Assembly (NCBI RefSeq): GCF_001885765.1
Contig: NZ_JXKD01000001.1
Coordinates: 62,001 to 126,000 of the forward strand
DNA length: 64,000 bases
Origin: Enterococcus aquimarinus
GTDB lineage: Bacteria > Bacillota > Bacilli > Lactobacillales > Enterococcaceae
Reading direction: 5' to 3'
This document shows, in pieces, positions 15,944 through 23,446 of the stretch. The notes beneath the pieces are model-generated. The model did not search any database. It saw only the letters and a list, made by a program, of their open reading frames with translations, and was not told the DNA's origin. The number at the start of each line of letters is the position of its first letter. Within the stretch, counting starts at the first letter, position 1. A program made the translations under genes and the position numbers.

Positions 15944-16813
15944 ATGGGAAAGGTAATTTCAATTATAAATATGAAGGGTGGAGTTGGGAAAACAACATTA
16001 ACAAAAGAATTAGGATATTTTATGGCAGACAGTAAAAAAAAGAAAATTCTATTTATTGATTTGGATCCACAATCAAATTTAACTCAATCATTTTTCTTAA
16101 CATACTGACTGAGACATAAGGAAGATTTGAATGATCAACCAGGTAAAACGCAACTTACGGAAGCTTCTATTCAAAATTTGTTTGAGTCGTCATCTATAAA
16201 AAATTTAGATTTAAAAGAGGTTATCCACTCGTTAAGTAGTGCTAGAGGTGTAGAGTTTGACATCATTCCAGGAACTTTATCGACCGTTTTCTTAGAGAGG
16301 TCGGCCAATGCATCTAATATGGAAAAATCAATTTATAATTTTATCGAAGAACATAATTTAAGAAATAAATATGATTATATATTAATTGATTGTCCTCCAA
16401 CCTATTCCATTTATACAATAGCAGCATTGTTACCTAGTGATTATTATTTTGTGCCTGTCGAGCCTGGTATTTATTCTGTTTTAGGAATACGTATGTTAGA
16501 AAAAGTAGTCGCTGCAATAAAAGAACCAAACGTAGTCTTTTTTAAAGATAAACCTATAAAAAACTTAGGTGTAGTATTTACAAGATATAAAGAGGAGTCC
16601 GATTATTTAGCTGAAATGATTGTAGAAACTAAAAAGATGAAAGAATTAGGTGTATATTTTTTTGAAGGTAGATTTTTACATTCTAAAAAATTGATTGATA
16701 GACCAAACTACTTTATAAGTGATCATAACGACGAGAGATTAATTAATAGTTTGGAATTAATTTTTAAAGAGATGGAGGGAAGAATAGATGAGCTACAAAG
16801 AGAATATAATTAG
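15944..16813 (+). pseudogene. ParA/Soj-type ATPase interrupted by a nonsense codon
   Basis: ATG 15944 follows GGAGG. Codons 1-54 include the deviant Walker A (NMKGGVGKTT) and FIDLDPQSNLT; TGA at 16106-16108 then stops the frame. The same frame continues without a shift to 16813, with Walker B-like YILIDCPPTYS, VEPG and a C-terminal helical part, about 289 residues in all. A single base change explains the break. A restart at ATG 16127 would give a protein without a P-loop. It leads an operon with two unknown genes. ParA ATPases position DNA or protein cargo; here the role is unknown. Confidence 0.8.
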
Positions 16814-17198
16814 AATTGAAAATAAATTATACAAAGAAAATACAGATCGAATAAAAAATCAATTATATGGATATTTTACAACATTAATTTTGTCTAAAAT
16901 ATATGCTATTAAAAATAGTGATTTAGAAAAATTAATGAACTATTTTGATTTCACTTTCCTACCATATGTTTATAAAAGTAGAACAATTCTTTTATCTCGA
17001 GTAATTAGGATTGTAGAGAAAAAAGACGAAGAAGAATTAAATAATTTATTGGAAAAAATGAAAAATTACATAGAGCAATTTGAAAAAGAAAACTCAAATA
17101 ATACGATGGATGTTAGTGATTCCAAAAATGAGGAAGTGGAAAAAAAGAAAAGAAAGAAAAAAAATATATTCGATGATATATTTAATCAACTAGGTTAA
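16788..17198 (+). CDS. Second gene of the ParA operon, 136-aa helical protein
   Basis: The start ATG (after GGAGGGAAG) lies 26 bases inside the ParA gene, so the genes are translationally coupled. The product is almost all helical and very Lys/Glu/Asn-rich, with a predicted coiled-coil stretch (KKDEEELNNLLEKMKNYIEQ) and an acidic/basic linker ending in KKKRKKKNIFDDIFNQLG, a basic patch that could bind nucleic acid or membrane. It sits where a ParB- or adaptor-type partner would be, but no ParB motif is seen. Confidence 0.68.
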   Translation: MSYKENIIRIENKLYKENTDRIKNQLYGYFTTLILSKIYAIKNSDLEKLMNYFDFTFLPYVYKSRTILLSRVIRIVEKKDEEELNNLLEKMKNYIEQFEKENSNNTMDVSDSKNEEVEKKKRKKKNIFDDIFNQLG

Positions 17199-17207
17199 TA
17201 TTTAATT

Positions 17208-17879
17208 ATGAAGAAAATGATTGAAGAAGAATTTGAGAATTATCGATGGTATTTAAATAGTTACTTTCCATATACTAAAATTAGTAAAAATATAGATACA
17301 GTAGAATTTAAAGAGATATTCAATAACACATTAAGTTTATCTAAAGCATGCCAATGTTTATCAAGTAGTGATGAATTAAACAAGTACACTAGTATTATCG
17401 AATATAATTTAAATAACTTGTTGTATTTTATTCCGTTAAATGAAATGGTATCAATCAATGTATCTATTCGAAATTGTGTAGAATATATATTAAAGTTAAT
17501 TTATTTTTTAGAAAATCCAAGTGAAGATACAATTACCAAAGGTTATCGAACAATGAAAGATAACAAGGATAAATTAAAGATCTTTGAAGAAAATAAAAAT
17601 AAAGTAGAGAACACTTTTCGGATATATAGCGAAAGATCAAATAAAGTACATTTGAAATCTATACCTGAAGGGACTTTACGGTCGCTATTAGAAAAAAAAT
17701 TAACTAAAGAATATGAAAAATCAGACATGAATGAGATTAAACATGATATTAAACATTGCTTTGATTTTATGTTGGAAATTATTTGTTTCTATGAAATAAG
17801 TCTGTCTACACAACAAAAATTAGTGATGTCAAAAATTGTTTCAAATAAATGGAAAACGCGTATATTTAATTTAAAGTAA
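17208..17879 (+). CDS. Third gene of the ParA operon, 223-aa all-helical protein
   Basis: It begins 9 bases after the second gene. The protein is predicted all-alpha, with CVEYILKLIYFL at about residues 86-97 and a motif YSERSNKVH (about 142-150) that resembles the Y-x-x-LS-x-x-VH pattern seen in some HEPN-like and defence-associated helical proteins. The likeness is weak and the usual catalytic R-x4-6-H spacing is not clearly met. No membrane segment. Composition (AT-rich) matches the other two genes, so all three were acquired together. Confidence 0.65.
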   Translation: MKKMIEEEFENYRWYLNSYFPYTKISKNIDTVEFKEIFNNTLSLSKACQCLSSSDELNKYTSIIEYNLNNLLYFIPLNEMVSINVSIRNCVEYILKLIYFLENPSEDTITKGYRTMKDNKDKLKIFEENKNKVENTFRIYSERSNKVHLKSIPEGTLRSLLEKKLTKEYEKSDMNEIKHDIKHCFDFMLEIICFYEISLSTQQKLVMSKIVSNKWKTRIFNLK

Positions 17880-18015
17880 TCATATCGTTTACATGTCGAT
17901 TGATTCACTAAAGTTTTGGACTCAGAAGCTTGATCGTTTTTACTCCATTTAGATTACGATATATTGAAATAAGCACATCAATTAATTGTTTTACAAAAAA
18001 CCTTATCTCTTAATA
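17880..18015. other. Intergenic, no gene seen
   Basis: AT-rich spacer between the ParA operon and an IS end. No clear terminator or promoter was found. Confidence 0.4.
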
Positions 18016-18178
18016 TGAAGTACCCCTGTCAAGTAGACAGTGATAAAAATAAAAACATATTTTATATTTGATGCAATCTTTATTATGAGATTGCATTTTT
18101 TTATGTAGCTAACTTTCGATATTCATTAGGTGAATAACTATTTAAAGATTCGACATAACGATAGTTGTTGTAGTATTA
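18016..18178 (-). mobile_element. IS3-family remnant: one end plus transposase C-terminus
   Basis: On the minus strand a frame bounded by stops encodes YYNNYRYVESLNSYSPNEYR then KLAT and a stop at 18101-18103. This is the classic end of IS3/IS150-type OrfB, where YNN..R and SP.EYR are conserved. Beyond it lies TACCCCTGTCAAGTAGACAG (18021-18040), resembling an IS3-family terminal inverted repeat. The rest of the transposase, including the DDE core, is gone; unrelated coding sequence starts at about 18180. Confidence 0.7.
18071..18102 (+). terminator. Hairpin with T-run inside the IS remnant
   Basis: ATGCAATCT (18071-18079) pairs with AGATTGCAT (18088-18096), followed by TTTTTT. It faces transcription entering the element from its end. 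Confidence 0.65.
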
Positions 18179-18180
18179 GA

Positions 18181-18432
18181 ATGGGATTATTCGAAAATGA
18201 ATACGATAATAAAATTGAAAAAGATTATAAGAACGTAGAACAAGCTATTAAAGAGAAAAAAGTGACCGTTTCAGGTCTCTATGACGTGATAAACGGAAAG
18301 AAAAAAGTTTCAGATGTTAAGAAATTAACTTCTAAGTCTGACGTTAAATTCAATGATAAGGATAGATTAAAGATTTCTAAATTCGGTCGTGACTTTGTTG
18401 AGCATTTTCTTTTAGAGGGAGATAACAACTAA
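18181..18432 (+). CDS. Hypothetical protein, possibly 5'-truncated
   Basis: An ORF is open from 18130, but its first part overlaps the IS transposase end in antisense, so only the section from ATG 18181 is credible: 83 residues, charged, with a KKKVSDVKKLTSKSDVKF stretch and a helical C-terminus (ISKFGRDFVEHFLLEG). No family is recognised and no Shine-Dalgarno is visible. It may be the remaining 3' part of a gene cut by the insertion element. Confidence 0.4.
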   Translation: MGLFENEYDNKIEKDYKNVEQAIKEKKVTVSGLYDVINGKKKVSDVKKLTSKSDVKFNDKDRLKISKFGRDFVEHFLLEGDNN

Positions 18433-18488
18433 ATATTATATTATGAAAATATGTTATCGATTATTTAAATGTGAAAACGCTACTTAGG

Positions 18489-18516
18489 TAAAAATAGGGA
18501 GTAGCTGAACTCCCTA
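18489..18516 (-). terminator. Terminator of the YjzC-like gene
   Basis: TAGGGAGT / ACTCCCTA (18495-18516) with a six-base loop; on the minus strand it is followed by TTTTTACC. Confidence 0.75.
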
Positions 18517-18526
18517 AGTTACTGAA

Positions 18527-18691
18527 TTATTTTTTTACCCAAGTTCTATTAGGTTCTTGGGTAGGAGGGAGGCGGTCACCGCGGTCTATTTCTACAGTTC
18601 TTGGTTTTGGAACTTGACCACCGCGAGGACCCCTTTCTTCATATCTCCCAGGTTGCTGATTATCAGTTCCCGGTTTAATTGGCTTGCTCAT
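18527..18691 (-). CDS. YjzC-like small protein, 54 aa
   Basis: A complete 54-residue ORF: MSKPIKPGT, then PGRYEERGPRGGQVPKPRTV, then DRGDRLPPTQEPNRTWVKK. The order G-Y-E-x-G, G-G-x-V-x-x-P, G-D-R-x-P-P, R-x-W-x-K-K is that of the short YjzC family of Firmicutes, whose function is unknown. GTGGTGA lies upstream of the ATG. A sigma-A promoter with an overlapping cre-like site and a good terminator frame it, so it is a single-gene unit. Confidence 0.72.
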   Translation of the reverse strand: MSKPIKPGTDNQQPGRYEERGPRGGQVPKPRTVEIDRGDRLPPTQEPNRTWVKK

Positions 18692-18716
18692 TTGTATCAC
18701 CACACTTTCTAGGTCA

Positions 18717-18744
18717 ATTATACTACTTGTAAAAACGTTTACAA
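18717..18744 (-). promoter_or_regulatory. Promoter with overlapping cre-like site
   Basis: On the minus strand TTGTAA (18739-18744) and TATAAT (18717-18722) are separated by 16 bases. The segment TGTAAACGTTTTTACA (complement of 18728-18743) matches the CcpA cre consensus at 13 of its 14 positions and overlaps the -35 and spacer, where CcpA would repress. Confidence 0.6.
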
Positions 18745-18812
18745 ATGATTATTATAAGATTGGAATAGCCAGATTTTTTTGTTGGATCTAATAGCTTATT
18801 GGTTTGAAGATA

Positions 18813-19397
18813 TTAATTACGGCTATTAATAAAAGATTGGACGCCACTAACATCCATAAATTCGCTTGAGATGGTACGATAAATGTAAAATCTACCGCCA
18901 TCAGGAGTTGTAGGATTAAGTGTATTTATCTCTATTTCTAATTTGCCAGATGAATTGATTCTAGAAATGTAAAAAATATCTCCATAAGAGTTGAATCGTG
19001 TAATGTAATAGATAGAGTTAGTTTCTCTTAAAGGAAGGTTTTCAATAGGAAAAGGTTCAATCTCATAATCGAGATCAGTTCTATCTATTGCGATTTTATA
19101 TTCGTCGGCAATTACTGTGAGCCATTCCATAACTTGTTCATGAGTAAGTTCGGTTGTATCTACAGAAATCGTACTTTCAGATGATCCTACTATGTTGTTT
19201 GTTTCCTTATTTTCCGATGATACGGGCACATCTTTTTCTGCAAGACTAATAGATACATCGGTTGTAGAACCTATAATTTTAGAATATTCTAGATTTACTT
19301 CAGACGAATCAGTAGGATTTTTACCATCATCTTGATTTCTGCAACCTGCTAAATCTAACGATAATACTATTCCTAAGCACAAAATAATCTTTTTCAT
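18813..19397 (-). CDS. Lipoprotein of unknown function
   Basis: The 194-aa product starts MKKIILCLGIVLSLDLAGC, a type II signal peptide with lipobox LAGC, so the Cys at position 19 would be lipidated. A Ser/Thr/Glu-rich linker follows (about residues 25-75), then a C-terminal domain of about 110 residues (HEQVMEWLTVIADEYKIAI, SIYYITRFNSYGDIFYI). ATG 19397 has AGGAGG 5 bases upstream and is preferred over the longer frame. No family was recognised. Confidence 0.75.
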   Translation of the reverse strand: MKKIILCLGIVLSLDLAGCRNQDDGKNPTDSSEVNLEYSKIIGSTTDVSISLAEKDVPVSSENKETNNIVGSSESTISVDTTELTHEQVMEWLTVIADEYKIAIDRTDLDYEIEPFPIENLPLRETNSIYYITRFNSYGDIFYISRINSSGKLEIEINTLNPTTPDGGRFYIYRTISSEFMDVSGVQSFINSRN

Positions 19398-19712
19398 TAC
19401 TAGCCTCCTCATATTTTCTTCTATACATATTGATAACTAGAGGATAACATAGAAGAACGACTTCACGGTTTGAAATTTGAAATCTTTGTTACCAAACTAT
19501 GAATATAAAATAAATAACAATAAAATTCGCAAGCACTTCTACTTGACGAGGCGGCATAAAAAAAGGGTGCAAGCTACGGTTATTCAAACATTCAACAAAG
19601 AAGATGCTTAGCCAATACACTACAAACTAAACCGTGTGGAAATCCATTTCCCCAAAACAAAAAAGCACCAAACCCATTGTTACCAAAGGATTCGGTGCTC
19701 ATTTTAAAAAGA
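19398..19712. other. Intergenic between lipoprotein and rpmG
   Basis: No gene is seen. The stretch holds the upstream region of the lipoprotein and the rpmG terminator (19655-19699). An 11-base sequence ACTTGACGAGG at 19541-19551 recurs at 19975-19985 on the other side of rpmG. Confidence 0.5.
19655..19699 (-). terminator. Terminator of rpmG
   Basis: AGCACC (19664-19669) pairs with GGTGCT (19694-19699), extended by imperfect inner pairs; on the minus strand it is followed by TTTTTTGTTTT. Confidence 0.75.
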
Positions 19713-19862
19713 TTATTTTGTTTCGCGGTGTAAAGTAACTTTTCTTTCACGTGGACAGTATTTTTGTTTTTCTAAACGGTCCGGAGTGTTACGTTTGCTT
19801 TTGCTTGTTAGGTAGTTACGTTCTTTACAAGAAGTACATTCTAAAGTGATGTTAATACGCAT
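19713..19862 (-). CDS. rpmG: 50S ribosomal protein L33
   Basis: The 49-residue protein [20 protein letters not shown]...[16 protein letters not shown] is a textbook L33, part of the large ribosomal subunit. It retains the first Cys pair (C9, C12) and C36, but the fourth zinc position is Glu, so it is a partial zinc-ribbon form rather than the complete four-Cys form. ATG 19862 is chosen over upstream codons because it gives the family's exact length and follows a GGGAGGG box. Confidence 0.93.
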   Translation of the reverse strand: MRINITLECTSCKERNYLTSKSKRNTPDRLEKQKYCPRERKVTLHRETK

Positions 19863-20071
19863 GATTTTCCCTCCCATACTTAAAGAATTCTCTAAGACAA
19901 TTCTCAGACTTGAATATAATAGCATGACTTTCGTAAAAAAGCTAGTCTTTTTGCGAATTTTGTTAAGTAGTTTTACTTGACGAGGATTGAGTCATAAATT
20001 TTGGAAGAATGGTGAAATCAGTTTGCTATTCAATCGATTTTTCGGTACTATTTCCTAGTAGGAGTGTGAAG

Positions 20072-20641
20072 ATGTTGAGTAAAAAACAATTACGTGAACA
20101 AGGCATTCGAGCCTTGAAGAAACTGGCGAATCATCCGGCGCTAAAAACGAAGAAAGAACAGCAAATCTTGACGTTTTTATTTGCTTCGCAACAATGGAAA
20201 ACGAGTGACACCATTGCGGTAACAAAGGCGTTAGAGTTTGAATTTGATACTGGAAAAGTAATTCAGCGGGCGCTTTCGCAAGGCAAGAAAGTCGTGATTC
20301 CAAAGTCGCTTCCTGAAAGAAAATTAGCTTTTTATGAAGTCGATGAGGATACGGTCTATCAACGTACCCAGTTTGGGGTGGAAGAGCCGATCAGTAACTT
20401 AATTGTCACAAAAGAAGAAATTGATTTGATTGTTGTGCCTGGCTTGGTGTTTTCTTCTAAGGGCTATCGGATTGGGTTTGGTGGCGGCTATTATGATCGT
20501 TATTTGGCTCATTACCAAGGGCGGACGTGTAGTTTGGTCTTTGCGGAACAATTGAATAATGAATGGACGAACGAGCCATTAGATGTTGCGGTGGAGCGGA
20601 TTTATACGGATTCTTATAAGATGAAGGAGGCGACGCAATGA
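20072..20641 (+). CDS. 5-formyltetrahydrofolate cyclo-ligase
   Basis: Converts 5-formyl-THF plus ATP to 5,10-methenyl-THF, in cytosolic one-carbon metabolism. The 189-aa protein carries the N-terminal KKQLREQGI segment and the signature GYRIGFGGGYYDRYLA (about residues 131-146), preceded by LIVVPGLVFS. ATG 20072 with TAGGAG upstream is preferred over the longer frame from 20009. It overlaps the rhomboid gene by four bases (ATGA), starting a five-gene operon. Confidence 0.93.
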   Translation: MLSKKQLREQGIRALKKLANHPALKTKKEQQILTFLFASQQWKTSDTIAVTKALEFEFDTGKVIQRALSQGKKVVIPKSLPERKLAFYEVDEDTVYQRTQFGVEEPISNLIVTKEEIDLIVVPGLVFSSKGYRIGFGGGYYDRYLAHYQGRTCSLVFAEQLNNEWTNEPLDVAVERIYTDSYKMKEATQ

Positions 20642-21318
20642 ACTGGAATAAATTAAAAAATCAACCATTTGTGACGATAGGCTTTTTATCGATTCAAACA
20701 GCGGTTTTCTTGTTAGCGTATTTATTGCCAGGTTTACTGATTGAGTTTCGTGGCTCAATGTTTGGCCCGCTGATTGCACTTAATCATGAGTACTGGCGTT
20801 TTGTCACACCGATTTTTATTCATTATGGTTTAATGCATTTTGCGATTAACTCGGTGATTTTGTATTACATGGGGCAACAAGTCGAAGCGATTTATGGCCA
20901 TGGACGTTTTTTCCTCATTTATTTGCTTAGTGGGGTGCTGGGGAATGTTTTAGGCTTTGCGTTTAATGATATGAATGTTCAAGCAGCTGGCGCAAGTACA
21001 TCGCTCTTTGGGATTTTTGGGGCGTTTATTGTGTTAGGCATTCATTTCAAAAACAATCCCGGAATTCAAGCGATGGTCCGTCAATTTTCACTTTTTATCG
21101 TGTTAAATCTCGTGTTTGGTCTCTTTGATCAAACGATCGATATGTACGGGCACCTAGGTGGTTTAATCGGCGGGATTTTGATGGGGAATATTGTGGCATT
21201 ACCAATGAGAGTGGGTAAAACGTATTCGATTCATGTGCGGATTATTTCTGCGATGATCTTGCTATTTTTACTTTTCTTTTGTATTGTTTATGGCTTAAAA
21301 AGATATCAAGTCATTTAA
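20638..21318 (+). CDS. Rhomboid-family intramembrane serine protease
   Basis: A 226-aa protein with about six or seven membrane helices. The catalytic dyad is visible: Ser in GASTSLFG (about residues 118-125) and His in YGHLGGLIGG (about 175-184). HYGLMHFAINS in the second helix carries the His/Asn oxyanion residues. It would cleave substrates within the membrane. Its position between 5-FCL and yqgQ/glk matches the Bacillus yqgP neighbourhood. Confidence 0.92.
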   Translation: MNWNKLKNQPFVTIGFLSIQTAVFLLAYLLPGLLIEFRGSMFGPLIALNHEYWRFVTPIFIHYGLMHFAINSVILYYMGQQVEAIYGHGRFFLIYLLSGVLGNVLGFAFNDMNVQAAGASTSLFGIFGAFIVLGIHFKNNPGIQAMVRQFSLFIVLNLVFGLFDQTIDMYGHLGGLIGGILMGNIVALPMRVGKTYSIHVRIISAMILLFLLFFCIVYGLKRYQVI

Positions 21319-21407
21319 TGAATTTTTCGCGTGGCTTCCTTGTCTATTTTTACGAAAGCGATTGAAAAAAAGTCAAATATTAGTATAATGATAGGAAGTG
21401 TTTTTAA

Positions 21408-21614
21408 ATGGAAAGTTTATATGATGTCCAGCAATTATTAAAGCGATTTGGGATCATTATTTATGTTGGGAAACGTGTATATGATATTGAACTGATGTCT
21501 CAGGAAATCAAAAATTTATACGACAGCCATTTAATTGAACAACAAACTTACTTAAAAGCATGGGCAATATTAAAAAGAGAACACCAGATTGAATTGAGCA
21601 GGGAGGACTTGTAA
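21408..21614 (+). CDS. yqgQ: YqgQ family protein
   Basis: The 68-residue helical protein (MESLYDVQQLLKRFGIIIYV, then GKRVYDIELM) is the DUF910/YqgQ family, which regularly precedes glucokinase. Its function is not established. It ends directly at the glk ATG (stop 21612-21614, start 21615). A TATAAT-like box (TATAATG near 21383) lies upstream. Confidence 0.88.
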   Translation: MESLYDVQQLLKRFGIIIYVGKRVYDIELMSQEIKNLYDSHLIEQQTYLKAWAILKREHQIELSREDL

Positions 21615-22583
21615 ATGTCAACAAAGAAAGTAATTGGAATTGATTTAGGTGGGACAACGGCAAAATTTGCCATTTTAACAGTTGATGGAGAAATTCAACA
21701 AAAATGGAGTATTGAAACAAATATTTTAGATGAGGGTACCCATATTGTACCGGACATTATTGCGTCGATTAATCATCACCTTGATTTATACGATTTAACG
21801 GCGGATGATTTTATCGGTATCGGAATGGGGACACCAGGAAGTGTTGATCGAGCGGAAGGAACCGTTATTGGCGCTTACAACTTGAACTGGAAAACGCTAC
21901 AACCGATTCGTCAACAAATCGAAGAAGGAACCGGCATTCGTTTTGCATTAGATAATGATGCCAACGTGGCGGCTCTTGGTGAGCGTTGGAAAGGTGCCGG
22001 TGAAAACAATCCAGATGTAATCTTTATTACGTTAGGCACGGGTGTCGGTGGCGGCATTATTATGGAAAACATGTTGTTACACGGTGTTGCTGGCTGTGCA
22101 GGTGAAATTGGTCACATTACGGTTGATCCTGAAGGGTTTGCTTGTACGTGTGGCAAAGTAGGCTGTTTAGAAACGGTTTCTAGTGCAACAGGGGTTGTGC
22201 GTGTCGCCCGTCACTTAGCAGAAGAATTTGCAGGCGAATCGCAGCTGAAAGCAAATCTTGATGACGGTCAAGCGGTTACGAGTAAAGATGTGTTTGAGTT
22301 GGCAGCAAAAGGCGATGTCTTTGCGTTAATGGTTGTCGACAAAGTTTGTTTTTATTTAGGACTAGCTTGTGGAAACTTAGGGAATACCTTGAATCCTTCA
22401 AGTATTGTTTTAGGTGGTGGCGTGAGTGCAGCGGGTGAATTTTTACGTAGTCGCGTAGAAAAATACTTCCGTCAATTTACGTTCCCGCAAGTAAACGAAA
22501 GTACCGTTATCAAATTAGCCGAATTAGGCAATGATGCTGGTGTTATTGGGGCGGGGTCTCTTGCATTACAATTTCAAGACTAG
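21615..22583 (+). CDS. glk: Glucokinase, ROK family
   Basis: Phosphorylates glucose with ATP. The 322-aa protein has the N-terminal phosphate motif GIDLGGTTAKFAI, ALDNDANVAALGE, the sugar-site GEIGHITV and the zinc-binding CTCGKVGCLE of ROK kinases, then a C-terminal GGGVSAAGEF. The GGACTTG context upstream gives a usable Shine-Dalgarno (GGGAGG, 21600-21605). It lies near the gal operon; glucose released from lactose or galactosides would enter glycolysis here. Confidence 0.95.
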   Translation: MSTKKVIGIDLGGTTAKFAILTVDGEIQQKWSIETNILDEGTHIVPDIIASINHHLDLYDLTADDFIGIGMGTPGSVDRAEGTVIGAYNLNWKTLQPIRQQIEEGTGIRFALDNDANVAALGERWKGAGENNPDVIFITLGTGVGGGIIMENMLLHGVAGCAGEIGHITVDPEGFACTCGKVGCLETVSSATGVVRVARHLAEEFAGESQLKANLDDGQAVTSKDVFELAAKGDVFALMVVDKVCFYLGLACGNLGNTLNPSSIVLGGGVSAAGEFLRSRVEKYFRQFTFPQVNESTVIKLAELGNDAGVIGAGSLALQFQD

Positions 22584-22598
22584 AAAGGTCGATTTAAT

Positions 22599-23003
22599 AT
22601 GTCAGGATTTTTAATTTGGTTAAACGTAATTTTAGTAGCAATCTTATTGTTCTTTGGAGTGAACTGGTTGTTTTATTACTTCATGGGTAAACGCTCAGCA
22701 ACGATTATTACCGAAGAAGAATTTAAAGAAGGCATGCGCAAGGCACAAGTCATTGACGTTCGTGAAAAAAATGAATTTGACGCGGGTCACATTTTAGGAG
22801 CGCGTAATATTCCTTATACAACCTTCGTGCAATCAATGGCTGGGATTCGTAAAGATGTGCCGATTTATTTGTATGACAATACGACAACGTTAAGTGTTCG
22901 TGCAGCAAATAAATTACGTAAAAATGGCTATCAAGATATTTTCATTTTGAAAAAAGGCTATCAAGAATGGTCTGGTAAAACGAAAAAGAAAAAAGTAGTG
23001 TAA
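22599..23003 (+). CDS. Rhodanese-like membrane-anchored protein lacking the catalytic Cys
   Basis: The 134-aa protein has one N-terminal membrane helix (about residues 5-29) and a rhodanese fold: AQVIDVREKNEFDAGHILGA, ARNIPYTTF, then PIYLYDNTTTLSVRAANKLR and GYQDIFILKKGYQEWSG. At the active loop, where sulfurtransferases have YC-x-x-G-x-R, this has YDNTTTLS, so Cys is replaced by Asp and catalysis is unlikely. It is the last gene of the 5-FCL to glk operon and ends at a terminator. Confidence 0.85.
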   Translation: MSGFLIWLNVILVAILLFFGVNWLFYYFMGKRSATIITEEEFKEGMRKAQVIDVREKNEFDAGHILGARNIPYTTFVQSMAGIRKDVPIYLYDNTTTLSVRAANKLRKNGYQDIFILKKGYQEWSGKTKKKKVV

Positions 23004-23016
23004 ATAATTACTCAAC

Positions 23017-23056
23017 AGCTCTTGGGAAATTTTTCCTGAGAGCTTTTTCTTTTTTT
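23017..23056 (+). terminator. Terminator of the glk operon
   Basis: AGCTCT-T-GGGAAA (23017-23029) pairs with TTTCC-TGAGAGCT ending at 23044, followed by TTTTTCTTTTTTT. Confidence 0.85.
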
Positions 23057-23072
23057 TCGCGCAATGAAAACA

Positions 23073-23102
23073 CAAAAAAAGCCGTGACGCGAGGTCAGGG
23101 CT
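23073..23102 (-). terminator. Terminator of the DUF3042 gene
   Basis: AGCCGTGAC / GTCAGGGCT (23080-23102, one mismatch) is followed on the minus strand by TTTTTTTGTG. Confidence 0.7.
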
Positions 23103-23120
23103 TCTTTTAACGTTAACGAA

Positions 23121-23288
23121 TTAACGGGCAAAGCTTTTGCGATGTGCTTTGCGGCGGCTTTCATCGATTTTTGCTTCTTTTTCTTCGATTGGATCGATGA
23201 CCGTTTTTTTAAGGGTTGCGACTAGGCAAACCGTTGCTGCAGTTGTGACTAAAGAACCAACTACAAAACCAGTAACGAATTTTTTCAT
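23121..23288 (-). CDS. DUF3042 family small membrane protein
   Basis: A 55-residue ORF: MKKFVTGFVVGSLVTTAATV (one membrane helix), then TLKKTVIDPIEEKEAKIDES and RRKAHRKSFAR. The hydrophobic glycine/alanine-rich helix followed by FKKTV-x-P-x-EEKE and a basic end is the DUF3042 pattern of Lactobacillales; its function is unknown. GAGGTGAT lies 7 bases before the ATG. It is transcribed divergently from galK. Confidence 0.85.
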   Translation of the reverse strand: MKKFVTGFVVGSLVTTAATVCLVATLKKTVIDPIEEKEAKIDESRRKAHRKSFAR

Positions 23289-23381
23289 TGTTCTATCACC
23301 TCGTTTCTTTCTCTTTTTATTATGAACTATTGTCGCGTATTTGCAAAGTAAAAATGATTAAAAAAATAAAAATAAAAATAT

Positions 23382-23421
23382 TTGAATTTATTTACTAAAT
23401 GTTTTATAATAGTTTTACTAA
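23382..23421 (+). promoter_or_regulatory. gal operon promoter with paired operator-like boxes
   Basis: TTGAAT (23382-23387) and TATAAT (23405-23410) are 17 bases apart. Two copies of TTTACTAA (23391-23398 and 23414-23421) lie 23 bases apart, flanking the -10. Their spacing of about two helical turns suits binding of the LacI-type GalR encoded at the operon's end. The promoter is clear; the operator role is inferred. Confidence 0.65.
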
Positions 23422-23446
23422 TAAAAATAGAAAAGAGGTAGTGGGA

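Noticed and set aside
16106-16108. UGA in the ParA frame as selenocysteine or recoded codon
   Set aside because: No SECIS-like hairpin follows and ParA has no redox residue at this place; a nonsense mutation is simpler.
18130-18180. Upstream start of the 100-aa ORF
   Set aside because: These bases are antisense to the IS3 transposase end, so the N-terminal residues are not genuine coding sequence.
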